Assembly (NCBI GenBank): GCA_015058275.1
Contig: SVCQ01000011.1
Span: 1-58,741 of the forward strand
Origin: Clostridiales bacterium
GTDB taxonomy: Bacteria > Bacillota > Clostridia > Peptostreptococcales > Anaerovoracaceae
Direction: 5' to 3'
DNA: 58,741 nt
Shown: one piece after another, positions 42,260 to 51,258 of the stretch
Layout of the letters: every line of letters begins with the position of its first letter
Position numbering within the stretch: the first letter of the stretch is position 1
Translations under genes and position numbers: made by a program
Notes under the pieces: generated by a model
Told to the model about the DNA's origin: nothing
Seen by the model: the letters and a program-made list of their open reading frames with translations, nothing else
Database searches by the model: none

Positions 42260-43120
42260 TTATCTCCTCGCAGCCTTTATGATGTTGCGAAGGAGCAACG
42301 CCGTAGTCACTCTGCCTATGCCTCCCGGCACCGGAGTGTATGTGAGATCAGTGATCTCTCCCTTTTCCTTTATCTCATCTATATCCAGATCGCCGTGCAT
42401 CTTGCCGTCCCTGCCGGTACCGGTACCGACGTCGAGTATGATCTGGCCGTCCCTGAAGTACTCTGTCCCGTAGCCCTGTGTCATGCCGGTAGCCAGCACG
42501 ACTATGTCCGCATCGCGGCATGCCTTTATCTGATCCTCCTTAGGAGTCTTTGAATGGCAGACCGTGATGGTCGCATCCTCGTTGAGCATCATAATTGCAA
42601 GAGGCTTGCCTACCGTGAGGCTCCTGCCGACTATGGTGACCCTGCGTCCCGACGGGTCAATGCCGTAATGATGCATGACTTCCATGCAGGCCTCAGCCGT
42701 ACATGCAAAGAACGCATCCTCCTTGCCGGTAAAGAGCTCCGCGATTGATATATCCGTGATCGCATCGACGTCCTTGGCCGGATTAAGCATCGTCCTGAGC
42801 TTCTCACCGTCTATCGAGGCAGGAAGCGGTCTCAGCATGATGATGCCGTGTATGCCCTCGTCCTCGTTGACGGCCTGGAGTGTGACATCGATCAGAGCCT
42901 GACTTATGTTGCTCGTGAAGTTGATGGCCTGGGTCTCTATACCATAAGCAGCGCTCTGCTTGAGTATGGCGTTCTCATAGTACTGCTGGCCGCTGTCTTC
43001 GCCTGCGCGGATGACAGCGAGCTTCGGCACTATGCCCCGCCCTTTGTACTCTTCGACCGAGCGAATGATGTATTCTTCGATCTTTTCTTTTACAGCGTCG
43101 CCGTGAAGTTCTATGAACAT
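42260..43120 (-). CDS. folD: Methylenetetrahydrofolate dehydrogenase / cyclohydrolase
   Basis: This 286-residue bifunctional enzyme oxidises methylene-THF and hydrolyses methenyl-THF. The catalytic region has Tyr and Lys in YYENAILKQ near residue 47-55, GIIMLRPLPASID, the GRSLTVGKP loop near 165-173 and the closing YTPVPGGIGRVT near 263-274, all matching FolD. Its start overlaps the potC-like gene by 10 bp, so translation is likely coupled. Confidence 0.96.
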   Translation of the reverse strand: MFIELHGDAVKEKIEEYIIRSVEEYKGRGIVPKLAVIRAGEDSGQQYYENAILKQSAAYGIETQAINFTSNISQALIDVTLQAVNEDEGIHGIIMLRPLPASIDGEKLRTMLNPAKDVDAITDISIAELFTGKEDAFFACTAEACMEVMHHYGIDPSGRRVTIVGRSLTVGKPLAIMMLNEDATITVCHSKTPKEDQIKACRDADIVVLATGMTQGYGTEYFRDGQIILDVGTGTGRDGKMHGDLDIDEIKEKGEITDLTYTPVPGGIGRVTTALLLRNIIKAARR

Positions 43121-43902
43121 GTCTGCGGTGCTTTCCTTTCGTTACTGTCCTGCCTTATGTTGACTGCGAGCAGGACCAGAAGAGCGACTACGAATATTAT
43201 TGTCGATAGTGCGAAGAGGCTCGGCCTGATGCCGATCTTGACTTCGCTGTATATGAGAGTCGAGATCGTGTTGATGCCGGCTCCTCTTGTAAAGTACGTG
43301 ATGATGAAGTCGTCTACCGACATGGTGAAGCTCAGAAGGAAGCCCGACAGTATGCCCGGCCTCAGCTCAGGCAGCACGATCTTCCTGAATGCGTACTTCT
43401 CCGACGCTCCAAGGTCCAGAGCCGCTTCGTAGAGCTTCTCGGTGTTCTTGTTGACACGCGGCCTGACTGAGAGGATCACATACGGTATGCAGAATGTCGC
43501 ATGGCTGAAGAGTATGGTCATGTACCCTCTCGGCGCTCCCACCATCAGGAAGAAGAGCATCAGCGCGATACCCGTAACTATGTCCGCATTGAGCATCGGT
43601 ATGTTGTTGAAGCCGAGCAGTATATTTTGCGTCCTAGGCTTCATTGCCGCCATGCCGAGCACAGCCAGCGTGCCCACTATGGTCGCTATAAGGGCTGCGA
43701 GTATGGCGATCGAGAATGTATTGACTATGGCGCCCATCATCAGTCTCGAATGGAAGAGTTCCTCATACCAGTGCAGGCTGAAGCCTCCCCATACCGACAT
43801 GGACTTGGTCTCGTTGAATGAAAGCACGATAAGAGTGAGTATCGGCAGATACAGGAACAACATAATTATTACGATATAGATTCTTCCAAATACTTTTTTC
43901 AT
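43111..43902 (-). CDS. potC: Spermidine/putrescine ABC permease PotC
   Basis: This 263-residue polytopic permease has the binding-protein-dependent transport signature with the EAA-like loop EAALDLGASEKYAFRKIVLPELRPGI near residues 160-185. The ATG at 43902 is preferred; the in-frame extension to 44082 runs through an unrelated structured region. It is last in the potA-potB-potC set and overlaps folD. No potD (solute-binding protein) is seen downstream. Confidence 0.9.
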   Translation of the reverse strand: MKKVFGRIYIVIIMLFLYLPILTLIVLSFNETKSMSVWGGFSLHWYEELFHSRLMMGAIVNTFSIAILAALIATIVGTLAVLGMAAMKPRTQNILLGFNNIPMLNADIVTGIALMLFFLMVGAPRGYMTILFSHATFCIPYVILSVRPRVNKNTEKLYEAALDLGASEKYAFRKIVLPELRPGILSGFLLSFTMSVDDFIITYFTRGAGINTISTLIYSEVKIGIRPSLFALSTIIFVVALLVLLAVNIRQDSNERKAPQTCS

Positions 43903-44149
43903 TGCCAATCTCTTTTTGTAGTACGTAGCGAGCTCAAGTCCCTTACGTCGCACGGCTCTCGCCTTGTCGCGGCTTAACGCAGCGGTACTAAGCTCTGTCT
44001 TCGCCTTGCGGCTCGCCAATAATGCTATCAGTGAAAATGCGGCGTTGCCGTAAGGTAGATAGCATTGACCTCCGGAGGCCAAGCTCCTTCGGTAACTGCT
44101 AAGTGCCGGCTACCGCTTACGCTCCGTGCGGGTACTTGTGCTCGCTTCC
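43903..44149. other. Structured spacer between potB and potC
   Basis: This gap of 247 bp inside an otherwise gapless operon has no supported gene. It holds an inverted repeat AATGCTATC ... GATAGCATT (about 44020-44070) and a CCTCCGGAGG palindrome near 44092. It looks like an inserted small repeat element or structured RNA. Confidence 0.5.
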
Positions 44150-44977
44150 CTATATCAGGTTCGCGCCTCCCGTCTTATCGAACTTCTGCAGGGCGAGCAT
44201 GCTGATAATTATGAATACCATCATTACCAGCGACAGCCCCGATCCGAGATACCAGTTGGAGTTCACCGTGAATTCCTGCTCGATGATATTGCCGATCAGG
44301 TTGATCTTGCCTCCGCCGAGCATATTGGAGATAACGAATGTTGTAAGAGCAGGTATGAACACCATCGTGATGCCCGAGACGATGCCCGGCACAGACAGCG
44401 GCAGGATGACCCTTGTATATACCATGCTCTTGCGCGCGCCTAGGTCGTAGGCGGCCTCGATGAGGTGATTGTCTATCTTGGATACCGTGTTGTATATAGG
44501 CAGTATCATGAACGGCAGGAAGTCATATACCATGCCGAGCACGATGGCTCCCGGAGTGTTCATCATCTCCTGCCTCGGAAGCCCTATCGCCGCGATGACG
44601 GCGTTGATGACGCCCTGTCTTTCGAGCAGCACCTGCCAGGCCATCGTCCTGAGCAGGAAGTTCATCCACATCGGAAGTATGATTACGAAGATGAGGAAGC
44701 CCTGCTTGCCGTATTTGCTCTCCCTCAGGATCATCGCCATCGGGAAGGCTATCAGGAGGCATATCAGCGTGCTTATGAAGGCGAGCAGAAGCGATAGTCC
44801 GAGGGCCTGCAGATGGTCGTGCCTGAACATAGCAAGCACATTGTTTAGCGTGAAGCCTCCGTCCCTGCTTGTAAAGCCGTAGTACGCAATCGAAGCGAGC
44901 GGGATGATGGTGCCCGCTATGATCCATACGATGAACGGTATGCTGTATTGCTTTTTTGCTACTAAATTGGTGCCCAT
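44150..44977 (-). CDS. potB: Spermidine/putrescine ABC permease PotB
   Basis: This 275-residue polytopic permease has the EAA loop in EAAYDLGARKSMVYTRVILPLSVPGI near residues 175-200. It begins directly after the potA stop. With PotC it forms the membrane channel of the polyamine importer. Confidence 0.92.
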   Translation of the reverse strand: MGTNLVAKKQYSIPFIVWIIAGTIIPLASIAYYGFTSRDGGFTLNNVLAMFRHDHLQALGLSLLLAFISTLICLLIAFPMAMILRESKYGKQGFLIFVIILPMWMNFLLRTMAWQVLLERQGVINAVIAAIGLPRQEMMNTPGAIVLGMVYDFLPFMILPIYNTVSKIDNHLIEAAYDLGARKSMVYTRVILPLSVPGIVSGITMVFIPALTTFVISNMLGGGKINLIGNIIEQEFTVNSNWYLGSGLSLVMMVFIIISMLALQKFDKTGGANLI

Positions 44978-46063
44978 CTATATATCGAGTTCTATCGCGC
45001 TTTCGGCCTCGCTCTTAGGCTTGTGCATTATCTGTATGTTCTCCGGATCGACATGCATGCCGATCTTCTCTCCCACTTCGTGCTGGTCGTAGTTCTGGAG
45101 CAGCCACTCGATCTTGCCGTGCTCGCTCTGCACCAGCATCTCATAATGTACTCCGATAAAGAGCTTGGAGATTATAGTGCCGTTCCACTGGCCCTTGCCG
45201 TAAGGAACGATATCTATGTCCTCAGGTCTTATGACAACGTCTACCCTGCGGCGCGGCGGGAAGCCCTCTTCCGTACCGTCGATGCACGGATACTCTATGC
45301 CGTCTATCTTTACGACCTTCTCGTCAGTCATCTGGCCCGAGACTATATTGCTGTCACCTATGAAGTCGGCTACGAAGGCGTTGACCGGCTCGTCGTAGAT
45401 CTCCTGAGGGGTGCCCTCCTGCTGGATGTATCCCTCGTTCATTACGACGACCTTGTCGGACATCGTAAGAGCCTCCTCCTGGTCGTGGGTGATGTATATG
45501 AATGTGATGCCGAGCTCCTTTTTGAGGCGCACCAGCTCGTATTCCATCTCCTGCCTGAGCTTGAGATCGAGTGCTCCGAGAGGCTCGTCAAGGAGCAGCA
45601 CCCTCGGCTCGTTTACTATGGCTCTTGCCATCGCGATCCTCTGCTGCTGGCCGCCCGAAAGCTGGTCGATGCGTCTGTTCTCAAAACCCATGAGGTTGAC
45701 GAGTTTAAGCGCATCCGCGACCTTCTTTTTGATCTCGTCCTCGGGTCTGTTCTTGACCCTGAGGCTGAAGGCGATGTTCTCTCCCACGCTCATGTGCGGG
45801 AAGAGCGCGTAGTTCTGGAAGACGGTGTTGACCGGGCGCTGGTTGGCAGGCATGTCCGTGATGTCCTTGCCCTCGAAGTACACCCTGCCCTGATCCGGCT
45901 TCTCAAAGCCCGCGATGATGCGCAGAGTGGTGGTCTTGCCGCAACCCGAAGGACCCAGCAGTGTGACGAATTCGTTCTCGTCCACGCTGAGGTCGATGCC
46001 GTTCAACACTACATTGTCGTCAAAGCTTTTGACGATCCCCTCTAGTCTGATAAGTTCGCTCAA
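44978..46063 (-). CDS. potA: Spermidine/putrescine ABC ATPase PotA
   Basis: This 361-residue importer ATPase shows Walker A GPSGCGKT near residue 38, the LSGGQQQR signature near 138, Walker B LLLDEPLGALD near 157, His switch near 193 and a TOBE-like C-terminal domain. The start codon is TTG at 46063, preceded by AAAGGG at about 7 nt. It heads the potABC set. Substrate is inferred from family similarity; other PotA-like ATPases serve different substrates. Confidence 0.92.
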   Translation of the reverse strand: MSELIRLEGIVKSFDDNVVLNGIDLSVDENEFVTLLGPSGCGKTTTLRIIAGFEKPDQGRVYFEGKDITDMPANQRPVNTVFQNYALFPHMSVGENIAFSLRVKNRPEDEIKKKVADALKLVNLMGFENRRIDQLSGGQQQRIAMARAIVNEPRVLLLDEPLGALDLKLRQEMEYELVRLKKELGITFIYITHDQEEALTMSDKVVVMNEGYIQQEGTPQEIYDEPVNAFVADFIGDSNIVSGQMTDEKVVKIDGIEYPCIDGTEEGFPPRRRVDVVIRPEDIDIVPYGKGQWNGTIISKLFIGVHYEMLVQSEHGKIEWLLQNYDQHEVGEKIGMHVDPENIQIMHKPKSEAESAIELDI

Positions 46064-46081
46064 TAGAGTACCCTTTCTTTT

Positions 46082-46975
46082 TTATTTTTCAAGTCCGAGG
46101 TCATCGAGGACTCCGAGTATGGATTCCATCTGAGTCCCCTCGTTGAATTCTATCTTGCCTGCGTCCGCCTCCTGCGAAAGTACAGGATCGATCGGGAGCT
46201 GCTCGAGGAGCTTGATGCCGTAAGTGGCGGCTACAGCCTCTGCACTACTCTCGCCGAACATGTGGATCTTCTCTCCGCAGTGCGGGCACTCGATATAGCT
46301 CATGTTCTCGACAAGTCCAAGTACAGGGATGTTGAGAAGCTCAGCCATCTTGACAGCCTTGGCGACTATCATGGATACGAGATCCTGAGGCGAAGTAACT
46401 ACGATGATTCCGTCGACAGGAAGCGACTGGAATACAGTCAGAGGCACATCGCCTGTCCCCGGCGGCATGTCGATGAAGAGCACGTCGAGGTCTCCCCAGC
46501 ATACATCTGTCCAGAACTGCTCTACCACGCCTCCGATGACCGGTCCTCTCCATACGACAGGGTCAGTCTCGTTCTCGACGAGGAGGTTGATGGACATCAG
46601 TTTGATCTCCATTGCAGTCTGCTCAGGCATGATGCCAAGCTCGCTTCCGAAAGCCTTTGAGTGTACGCCGAACATCTTAGGGATCGACGGACCTGTGATG
46701 TCCGCATCCATGATGCCTGTCTTATAGCCGTGTCTTGTTGCGGCCAGTGCCGAGAGTGCAGTCACCATCGACTTGCCGACTCCGCCCTTGCCGGACACTA
46801 CTCCGATCACCTTCTTGATGGAGCTGTTCGGATTGAGCTGGGCCTTCTGGATGCCGCCTTCTCTTGACGGGCAGTCGGATCCGCAGCTTGAGCAGTCATG
46901 TGTGCAGTCCTCAGGAGCTGCTCCGCCCTGCTGTGCTTCCTGGTGCATCATCACATGCTTAAGGTTATAGATCAT
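46082..46975 (-). CDS. Mrp/ApbC/NBP35-family Fe-S cluster carrier ATPase
   Basis: This 297-residue protein has a Cys-rich N-terminus (CTHDCSSCGSDCP near residues 24-36), the deviant Walker A GKGGVGKS near 61-68, Walker B-like LFIDMPPGTGD near 166, and a C-terminal CPHCGE. The N-terminal cluster resembles NBP35-type scaffolds. It would deliver Fe-S clusters. GGAGG precedes the ATG. Confidence 0.93.
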   Translation of the reverse strand: MIYNLKHVMMHQEAQQGGAAPEDCTHDCSSCGSDCPSREGGIQKAQLNPNSSIKKVIGVVSGKGGVGKSMVTALSALAATRHGYKTGIMDADITGPSIPKMFGVHSKAFGSELGIMPEQTAMEIKLMSINLLVENETDPVVWRGPVIGGVVEQFWTDVCWGDLDVLFIDMPPGTGDVPLTVFQSLPVDGIIVVTSPQDLVSMIVAKAVKMAELLNIPVLGLVENMSYIECPHCGEKIHMFGESSAEAVAATYGIKLLEQLPIDPVLSQEADAGKIEFNEGTQMESILGVLDDLGLEK

Positions 46976-47013
46976 TTCATTTCCTCCGTATATTTTGATT
47001 GTTGATTATTGAT

Positions 47014-47622
47014 TTATTCACCTGCGAGCGTCCTTATCTCGCTCATCATGCCTCCGAAGAGAGCATCCTGGAGCTTTGCATTGGATGAGATATCCGTTAC
47101 CCACTCGCCGTTGTCCATAGGCTCCATGGTCTTTATATCCACGTAGCTTATGTATTGTTTGTCTTTAAGCTTTGAGAGCCTTGAGAAGAGCTCGGCGTAG
47201 AACTCCCTGCCGTCGGCGTCTTCGGTCGACGCGTTCCTGTGGCTCCTGATATAGTCCTTCCAGGTCGCGAGGTATTCCTTGCCGAAGTCGTAGGTGATGA
47301 TCTTGACTGACACCAGCGTGTACTCGCCGCTGTCATCGCTCAGATCTTCGCTGCCGATGATCTCGTAGTCGAAATCCCTGGCCTTCGCAAGGAACGCTTC
47401 GAAGTCCTTTCCCGACTCTGCCGGGAGCATCTCCTGCACCTCGCTCAGTCTGCCCGCTGCATTCTCCGAAGTCTGGAGCCTGTCGAACTCAGAGCTCACC
47501 TTGATCTCCGCTCCGTTTCGCAGGCAGCCCGTCAGCATCAGCGCCAGTATCATCATGCAGATGATGAAGCATATTCTTACCGGCCCGGCGGATCTATTGC
47601 CGGACTTTGGTCTTTGCGTCAC
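47014..47622 (-). CDS. Lipoprotein of unknown function coupled to selB
   Basis: This 202-residue protein has a basic N-terminus, a hydrophobic core and a lipobox LTGC at about residues 30-33, so it should be lipid-anchored. The start is a GTG that overlaps the selB stop (GTGA). The remaining domain is acidic and I do not recognise it. Its coupling to the selenocysteine operon is notable, but lipoproteins are not known to take part in Sec insertion, so it may be a passenger. Confidence 0.75.
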   Translation of the reverse strand: MTQRPKSGNRSAGPVRICFIICMMILALMLTGCLRNGAEIKVSSEFDRLQTSENAAGRLSEVQEMLPAESGKDFEAFLAKARDFDYEIIGSEDLSDDSGEYTLVSVKIITYDFGKEYLATWKDYIRSHRNASTEDADGREFYAELFSRLSKLKDKQYISYVDIKTMEPMDNGEWVTDISSNAKLQDALFGGMMSEIRTLAGE

Positions 47623-49514
47623 TTTACTGCCTTTCTTGTCTCGCCGTCAAATATGGTGATCCCGGCCTTGTCCATCGCCGGAAGCAGCTCCGCGGCGTAC
47701 TTCCTGGATGTGCCGAGTTTATCTCTGTAGTCGGCGAGTATGAACTTATCTTCGAACGACCTCGCAGCGTCCACGGCCTGATTCCAGGCCTCCGTTGAGA
47801 TGTAGTACGACGGATTGACTTTATATATCCTGCCTTCTTCCTCGAGGTCCTCGAGTATTGCCCTTACAATGCGGCCATCGGATGAGAGAGCGAAGATCTC
47901 ATCATTTTTGATCATCTCGATGCCGGCAGCCTCATACCTCGATGCTATGTCATCCTTGAGCGCCAGCTGCTCGTCTGTGTACTCTATGCTGAAGCCGGCT
48001 ATGGCTATGGACTTGCCCCTGTCCTCGATCACGCCGCAGTCCAGCATGTATCTGACCAGAGCCTGGACGAGCTTGTCGTCCTCGAGATACCACCTGTCCC
48101 TGAGCCTGGACATGAGTTCCTGGCGCGGGATGCCGTCCGCAAGCGGATTGTCCTGATGGTAGAGCTCGATTATCTGCTTTGTGTCGTCTATAAGCCTTGC
48201 GATCTTGGCGTCGCTCACAAGTGTCGAATCCGAGAGCTTTACTATCCTGCCCCCTTCGACCTCCCTGTCTGCGATCACGGCCATCTCGCTGTGGAGAAGA
48301 CCGAGCTCGTCTGCGAGCTCATCCTGCTTCACGAAGCGTCTCTCGCCCGCCTTTGCGCATACGATCTCCTCGATGCTGCCGCCGGCGAGCACATCCATAC
48401 CTGCGAGGACTTCCTCGCGGTTCCTCTTGTGCTTGGCAGGAAGAGCGTCTATTATCCGGCCGCCTCCGATCGTGATGATCGGCGAGTAGAAGCGGATTAT
48501 GAATCTGTCGCCTCTCCTTACGGCCATAGGCTCCTCGAGCCTGAGCTGTGCGTAAGTCTCCTCGCCCGCCGAGAGTGCATCCCTGTCAAGGAGTATGACC
48601 TTGCAGATGACCTCATCCGATCCGCAGTAGAGGTGGACGCGGCTGTTGTTGAGCACGACCCTGTCTGTCGAGCTGAACATCCCGAGCCTTACATCCAGCA
48701 TATTGGTCACGGTGACGGCTCCCGGATACGAGAGCACATCGCCCCTGTCTATCTCATCCTTTGTGATGCCGGAGAGATTGATCGCTGTCCTCTGGCCTGC
48801 CAGAGCGCTCTCAGTCTCCTTGCCGTATGTCTGTATGCCCCTGACCTTGACGCGGCTGCCCCTTGGATTGACGATCACATCATCGCCCACGGACACCTCT
48901 CCGTCCATCAGAGTGCCTGTAACGACGGTGCCGAAGCCCTGCATGGTGAACACCCTGTCCACCGGCAGTCTGAAGAGCTCCTTGTCCTCTCTTCTCTTCT
49001 GCTCCCTGTCGCACTTCTTTATTATCTCTTCCTTGAGAAGGTCTACGCCCTCTCCCGTCGCCGCGCTTACCGGTATGACCGGCTTGCCTTCGAGGAATGA
49101 TCCTTTGAAGTACTCATCGACCTCCTCGAGCAGCATCTCAAGCCACTCCTCCTCGACCATGTCGGTCTTGGTCACGGCTATGATGCCGTCATCGATGCCG
49201 AGAGCCCGGAGTATCTCAAAGTGCTCTCTGGTCTGAGGCATTATGCCCTCATCGGCGGCCACTACGAAGAGCACGAAGTCAATGCCTCCGATGCCCGCGA
49301 GCATGTGCTTGATGAATTTCTCATGCCCCGGCACATCGATGACTCCGATGTTGTATCCGGCATCGTTAGGTATGTGGGCGAATCCCAGCTCTATCGTGAT
49401 GCCGCGTTTCTTCTCCTCCTCGAGCCTGTCCGTATCTATCCCGGAGAGCGCCTTTATGAGGGTCGTCTTGCCGTGATCTACGTGGCCGGCCGTTCCGATG
49501 ATGATGTTCTTCAT
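47619..49514 (-). CDS. selB: Selenocysteine-specific elongation factor SelB
   Basis: This 631-residue protein has an EF-Tu-like G domain (GHVDHGKT near residue 9-16, DVPGHE near 56, TKTD near 112), followed by beta domains and a C-terminal set of winged helices that bind SECIS RNA. It begins at the ATG at 49514, two bases after the selA stop. With selA and the tRNA-Sec gene it forms a complete local Sec insertion set except selD. Confidence 0.95.
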   Translation of the reverse strand: MKNIIIGTAGHVDHGKTTLIKALSGIDTDRLEEEKKRGITIELGFAHIPNDAGYNIGVIDVPGHEKFIKHMLAGIGGIDFVLFVVAADEGIMPQTREHFEILRALGIDDGIIAVTKTDMVEEEWLEMLLEEVDEYFKGSFLEGKPVIPVSAATGEGVDLLKEEIIKKCDREQKRREDKELFRLPVDRVFTMQGFGTVVTGTLMDGEVSVGDDVIVNPRGSRVKVRGIQTYGKETESALAGQRTAINLSGITKDEIDRGDVLSYPGAVTVTNMLDVRLGMFSSTDRVVLNNSRVHLYCGSDEVICKVILLDRDALSAGEETYAQLRLEEPMAVRRGDRFIIRFYSPIITIGGGRIIDALPAKHKRNREEVLAGMDVLAGGSIEEIVCAKAGERRFVKQDELADELGLLHSEMAVIADREVEGGRIVKLSDSTLVSDAKIARLIDDTKQIIELYHQDNPLADGIPRQELMSRLRDRWYLEDDKLVQALVRYMLDCGVIEDRGKSIAIAGFSIEYTDEQLALKDDIASRYEAAGIEMIKNDEIFALSSDGRIVRAILEDLEEEGRIYKVNPSYYISTEAWNQAVDAARSFEDKFILADYRDKLGTSRKYAAELLPAMDKAGITIFDGETRKAVK

Positions 49515-49515
49515 G

Positions 49516-50973
49516 CTATCTGAGAGCCTCCGCAACTGCTTCGATCTCGCTGTCCGCTATAGTGCGGACGCAGAGCAGCAGCCTGTCTTCATGTATCCTT
49601 GCGATGACAGGGATCTCCGCCTTGCGGAGCTTCCTCTCCGTCCTGTCTGCCGACTTCATGCCGTCCCTGACAGATACCGCCCATCCAGGGAGCCTGACCA
49701 TCGGGGCGGAACCACCGCCGATCTGATCCTTCACAGGGACTATATCCAGAGTGATGTCCGTGTTGACCCTCTTGATCGCGTCCGCGAGCCTCTCGGCCCT
49801 TTGTCTCATTTCGTCACCCGAAGCTGAGATCATGCGGAGTACCGGGATGTCTCTGAGCGCTGTCTTAGGGTCTCTGTATTTCATGAGCGTCGCTTCAAGC
49901 GCGGCGAAGGTCATCTTGTCGACCCTCATCGCCCTTGCGAGCGGATGCTTCTTCATTGCCTTTATGTACTTCTTGCGTCCTACTATGATGCCTGCCTGAG
50001 GACCGCCGAGCAGCTTGTCGCCGGAGAAGAGCATTACATCGATGCCTGTCGCAAGGGATGCCGGGATATTAGGCTCACTGAGCCCGTACGCCGACATGTC
50101 GAGCATGAGGCCGTTGCCCATGTCGAAGATTACCGGCAGATCGTACTTGTCACCGAGCTCGACAAGCTCCTCAAGGCTCGCCTCCTCGGTGAAGCCGACT
50201 ATGTCGTAGTTGGACTTGTGGACCTTCATGAGAGCGCCTGTCTCGAACCTCTCGCCGCGTCTTGGATCCCTGGCGCGCCATTCGCCTTTGTCAAGCTCAC
50301 CCTTAGTCATGATGGCCTTCTCATAGTCGCTGATCTTGGTCTTGTTGCTTGTGCCTACTTCCTGAAGATAGGCTCCGGACTGCATCATGATATCCGGGAT
50401 CCTGAATGCTCCGCCTATCTCAACGAGCTCGCCTCTTGATACCACGATCTCCTTGCCCGCTCCTAGCGTGGCCAGGACTATCATTGTGGCAGCAGCGTTG
50501 TTGTTGACTACCATGGCATCCTCGGCGCCTGTGAGCTCAGCGATCAGATCTCCCACGAGGTCGTGGCGGGATCCTCTCTTGCCCTTAGGCACGTTATATT
50601 CAAGGTCGGAATAGCCTTTGGATACTCTGCCCACGTTGATGACTGCATCCTCGCAGAGCGGCGCCCTGCCGAGGTTGGTGTGAAGTATGGTCCCGGTTGC
50701 ATTGATTACAGGATAGAGATTGAGCTCCTCATCCTCTGCGAGCCTCGCTGCGGCAGCCTCTGCCACCCTTGTGATCTCAAGCTGCGATGCGTCGAATTTC
50801 TCTGCATCCTTGTCCTTGAGATCCAGTATGCTCGCCCTCAGATCAGCGATCACTTCGCGCACCGCCCTGGTCACGAGCAGATCGCCTTTCTCTTCTGACA
50901 ATACAACAAGAGACTCCTGCCTCATCACTTCATCGATCTTGGGGAGTCCTCTGAGTAATTCCTTTTTGTTCAC
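49516..50973 (-). CDS. selA: L-seryl-tRNA(Sec) selenium transferase
   Basis: This 485-residue PLP enzyme converts Ser-tRNA(Sec) to Sec-tRNA(Sec). The PLP-lysine is in MLFSGDKLLGGPQAG near residue 305, with INATGTILHTNLGRAPL near 88-104. The start is a GTG at 50973 with AGGAGGT 7 nt upstream. The tRNA-Sec gene lies directly upstream and selB directly downstream. Confidence 0.95.
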   Translation of the reverse strand: MNKKELLRGLPKIDEVMRQESLVVLSEEKGDLLVTRAVREVIADLRASILDLKDKDAEKFDASQLEITRVAEAAAARLAEDEELNLYPVINATGTILHTNLGRAPLCEDAVINVGRVSKGYSDLEYNVPKGKRGSRHDLVGDLIAELTGAEDAMVVNNNAAATMIVLATLGAGKEIVVSRGELVEIGGAFRIPDIMMQSGAYLQEVGTSNKTKISDYEKAIMTKGELDKGEWRARDPRRGERFETGALMKVHKSNYDIVGFTEEASLEELVELGDKYDLPVIFDMGNGLMLDMSAYGLSEPNIPASLATGIDVMLFSGDKLLGGPQAGIIVGRKKYIKAMKKHPLARAMRVDKMTFAALEATLMKYRDPKTALRDIPVLRMISASGDEMRQRAERLADAIKRVNTDITLDIVPVKDQIGGGSAPMVRLPGWAVSVRDGMKSADRTERKLRKAEIPVIARIHEDRLLLCVRTIADSEIEAVAEALR

Positions 50974-50996
50974 GGCATCGACCTCCTGTTACAAAT

Positions 50997-51093
50997 TGGC
51001 GGGAGTACGTGGGAATCGAACCCACCCGGGAGGCTCTTAACCCCCTACAACGGTTTTGAAGACCGCGAGGCACACCAGCACCTGTCTACTCCC
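50997..51093 (-). tRNA. selC: tRNA-Sec (TCA)
   Basis: This 97-nt minus-strand tRNA is longer than normal owing to a large variable arm. The anticodon loop CTTCAAA holds TCA, acceptor GGGAGTA pairs with TACTCCC, and CCA is encoded. It sits directly in front of selA, which confirms the identity. Confidence 0.95.
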
Positions 51094-51206
51094 AGGTCGT
51101 AGCGGAAAGCAACACAAAAAACATGCTGACCGCACTTAAGGGATTGTATCAAAAATGAGATGCAGTATCAACAGAACTGACGCTATTTCCTACAATAAGA
51201 TGGCCA

Positions 51207-51236
51207 CAAAAACAGGCAGCCTCCTAAGCTGCCTGT
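51207..51236 (-). terminator. Rho-independent terminator of the subtilase gene
   Basis: On the minus strand arms CAGGCAGC and GCTGCCTG with a 8-base loop are followed by TTTTTG, about 20 bp past the stop. Confidence 0.9.
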
Positions 51237-51258
51237 CTGTCATCTGCGAGTGCAGATT

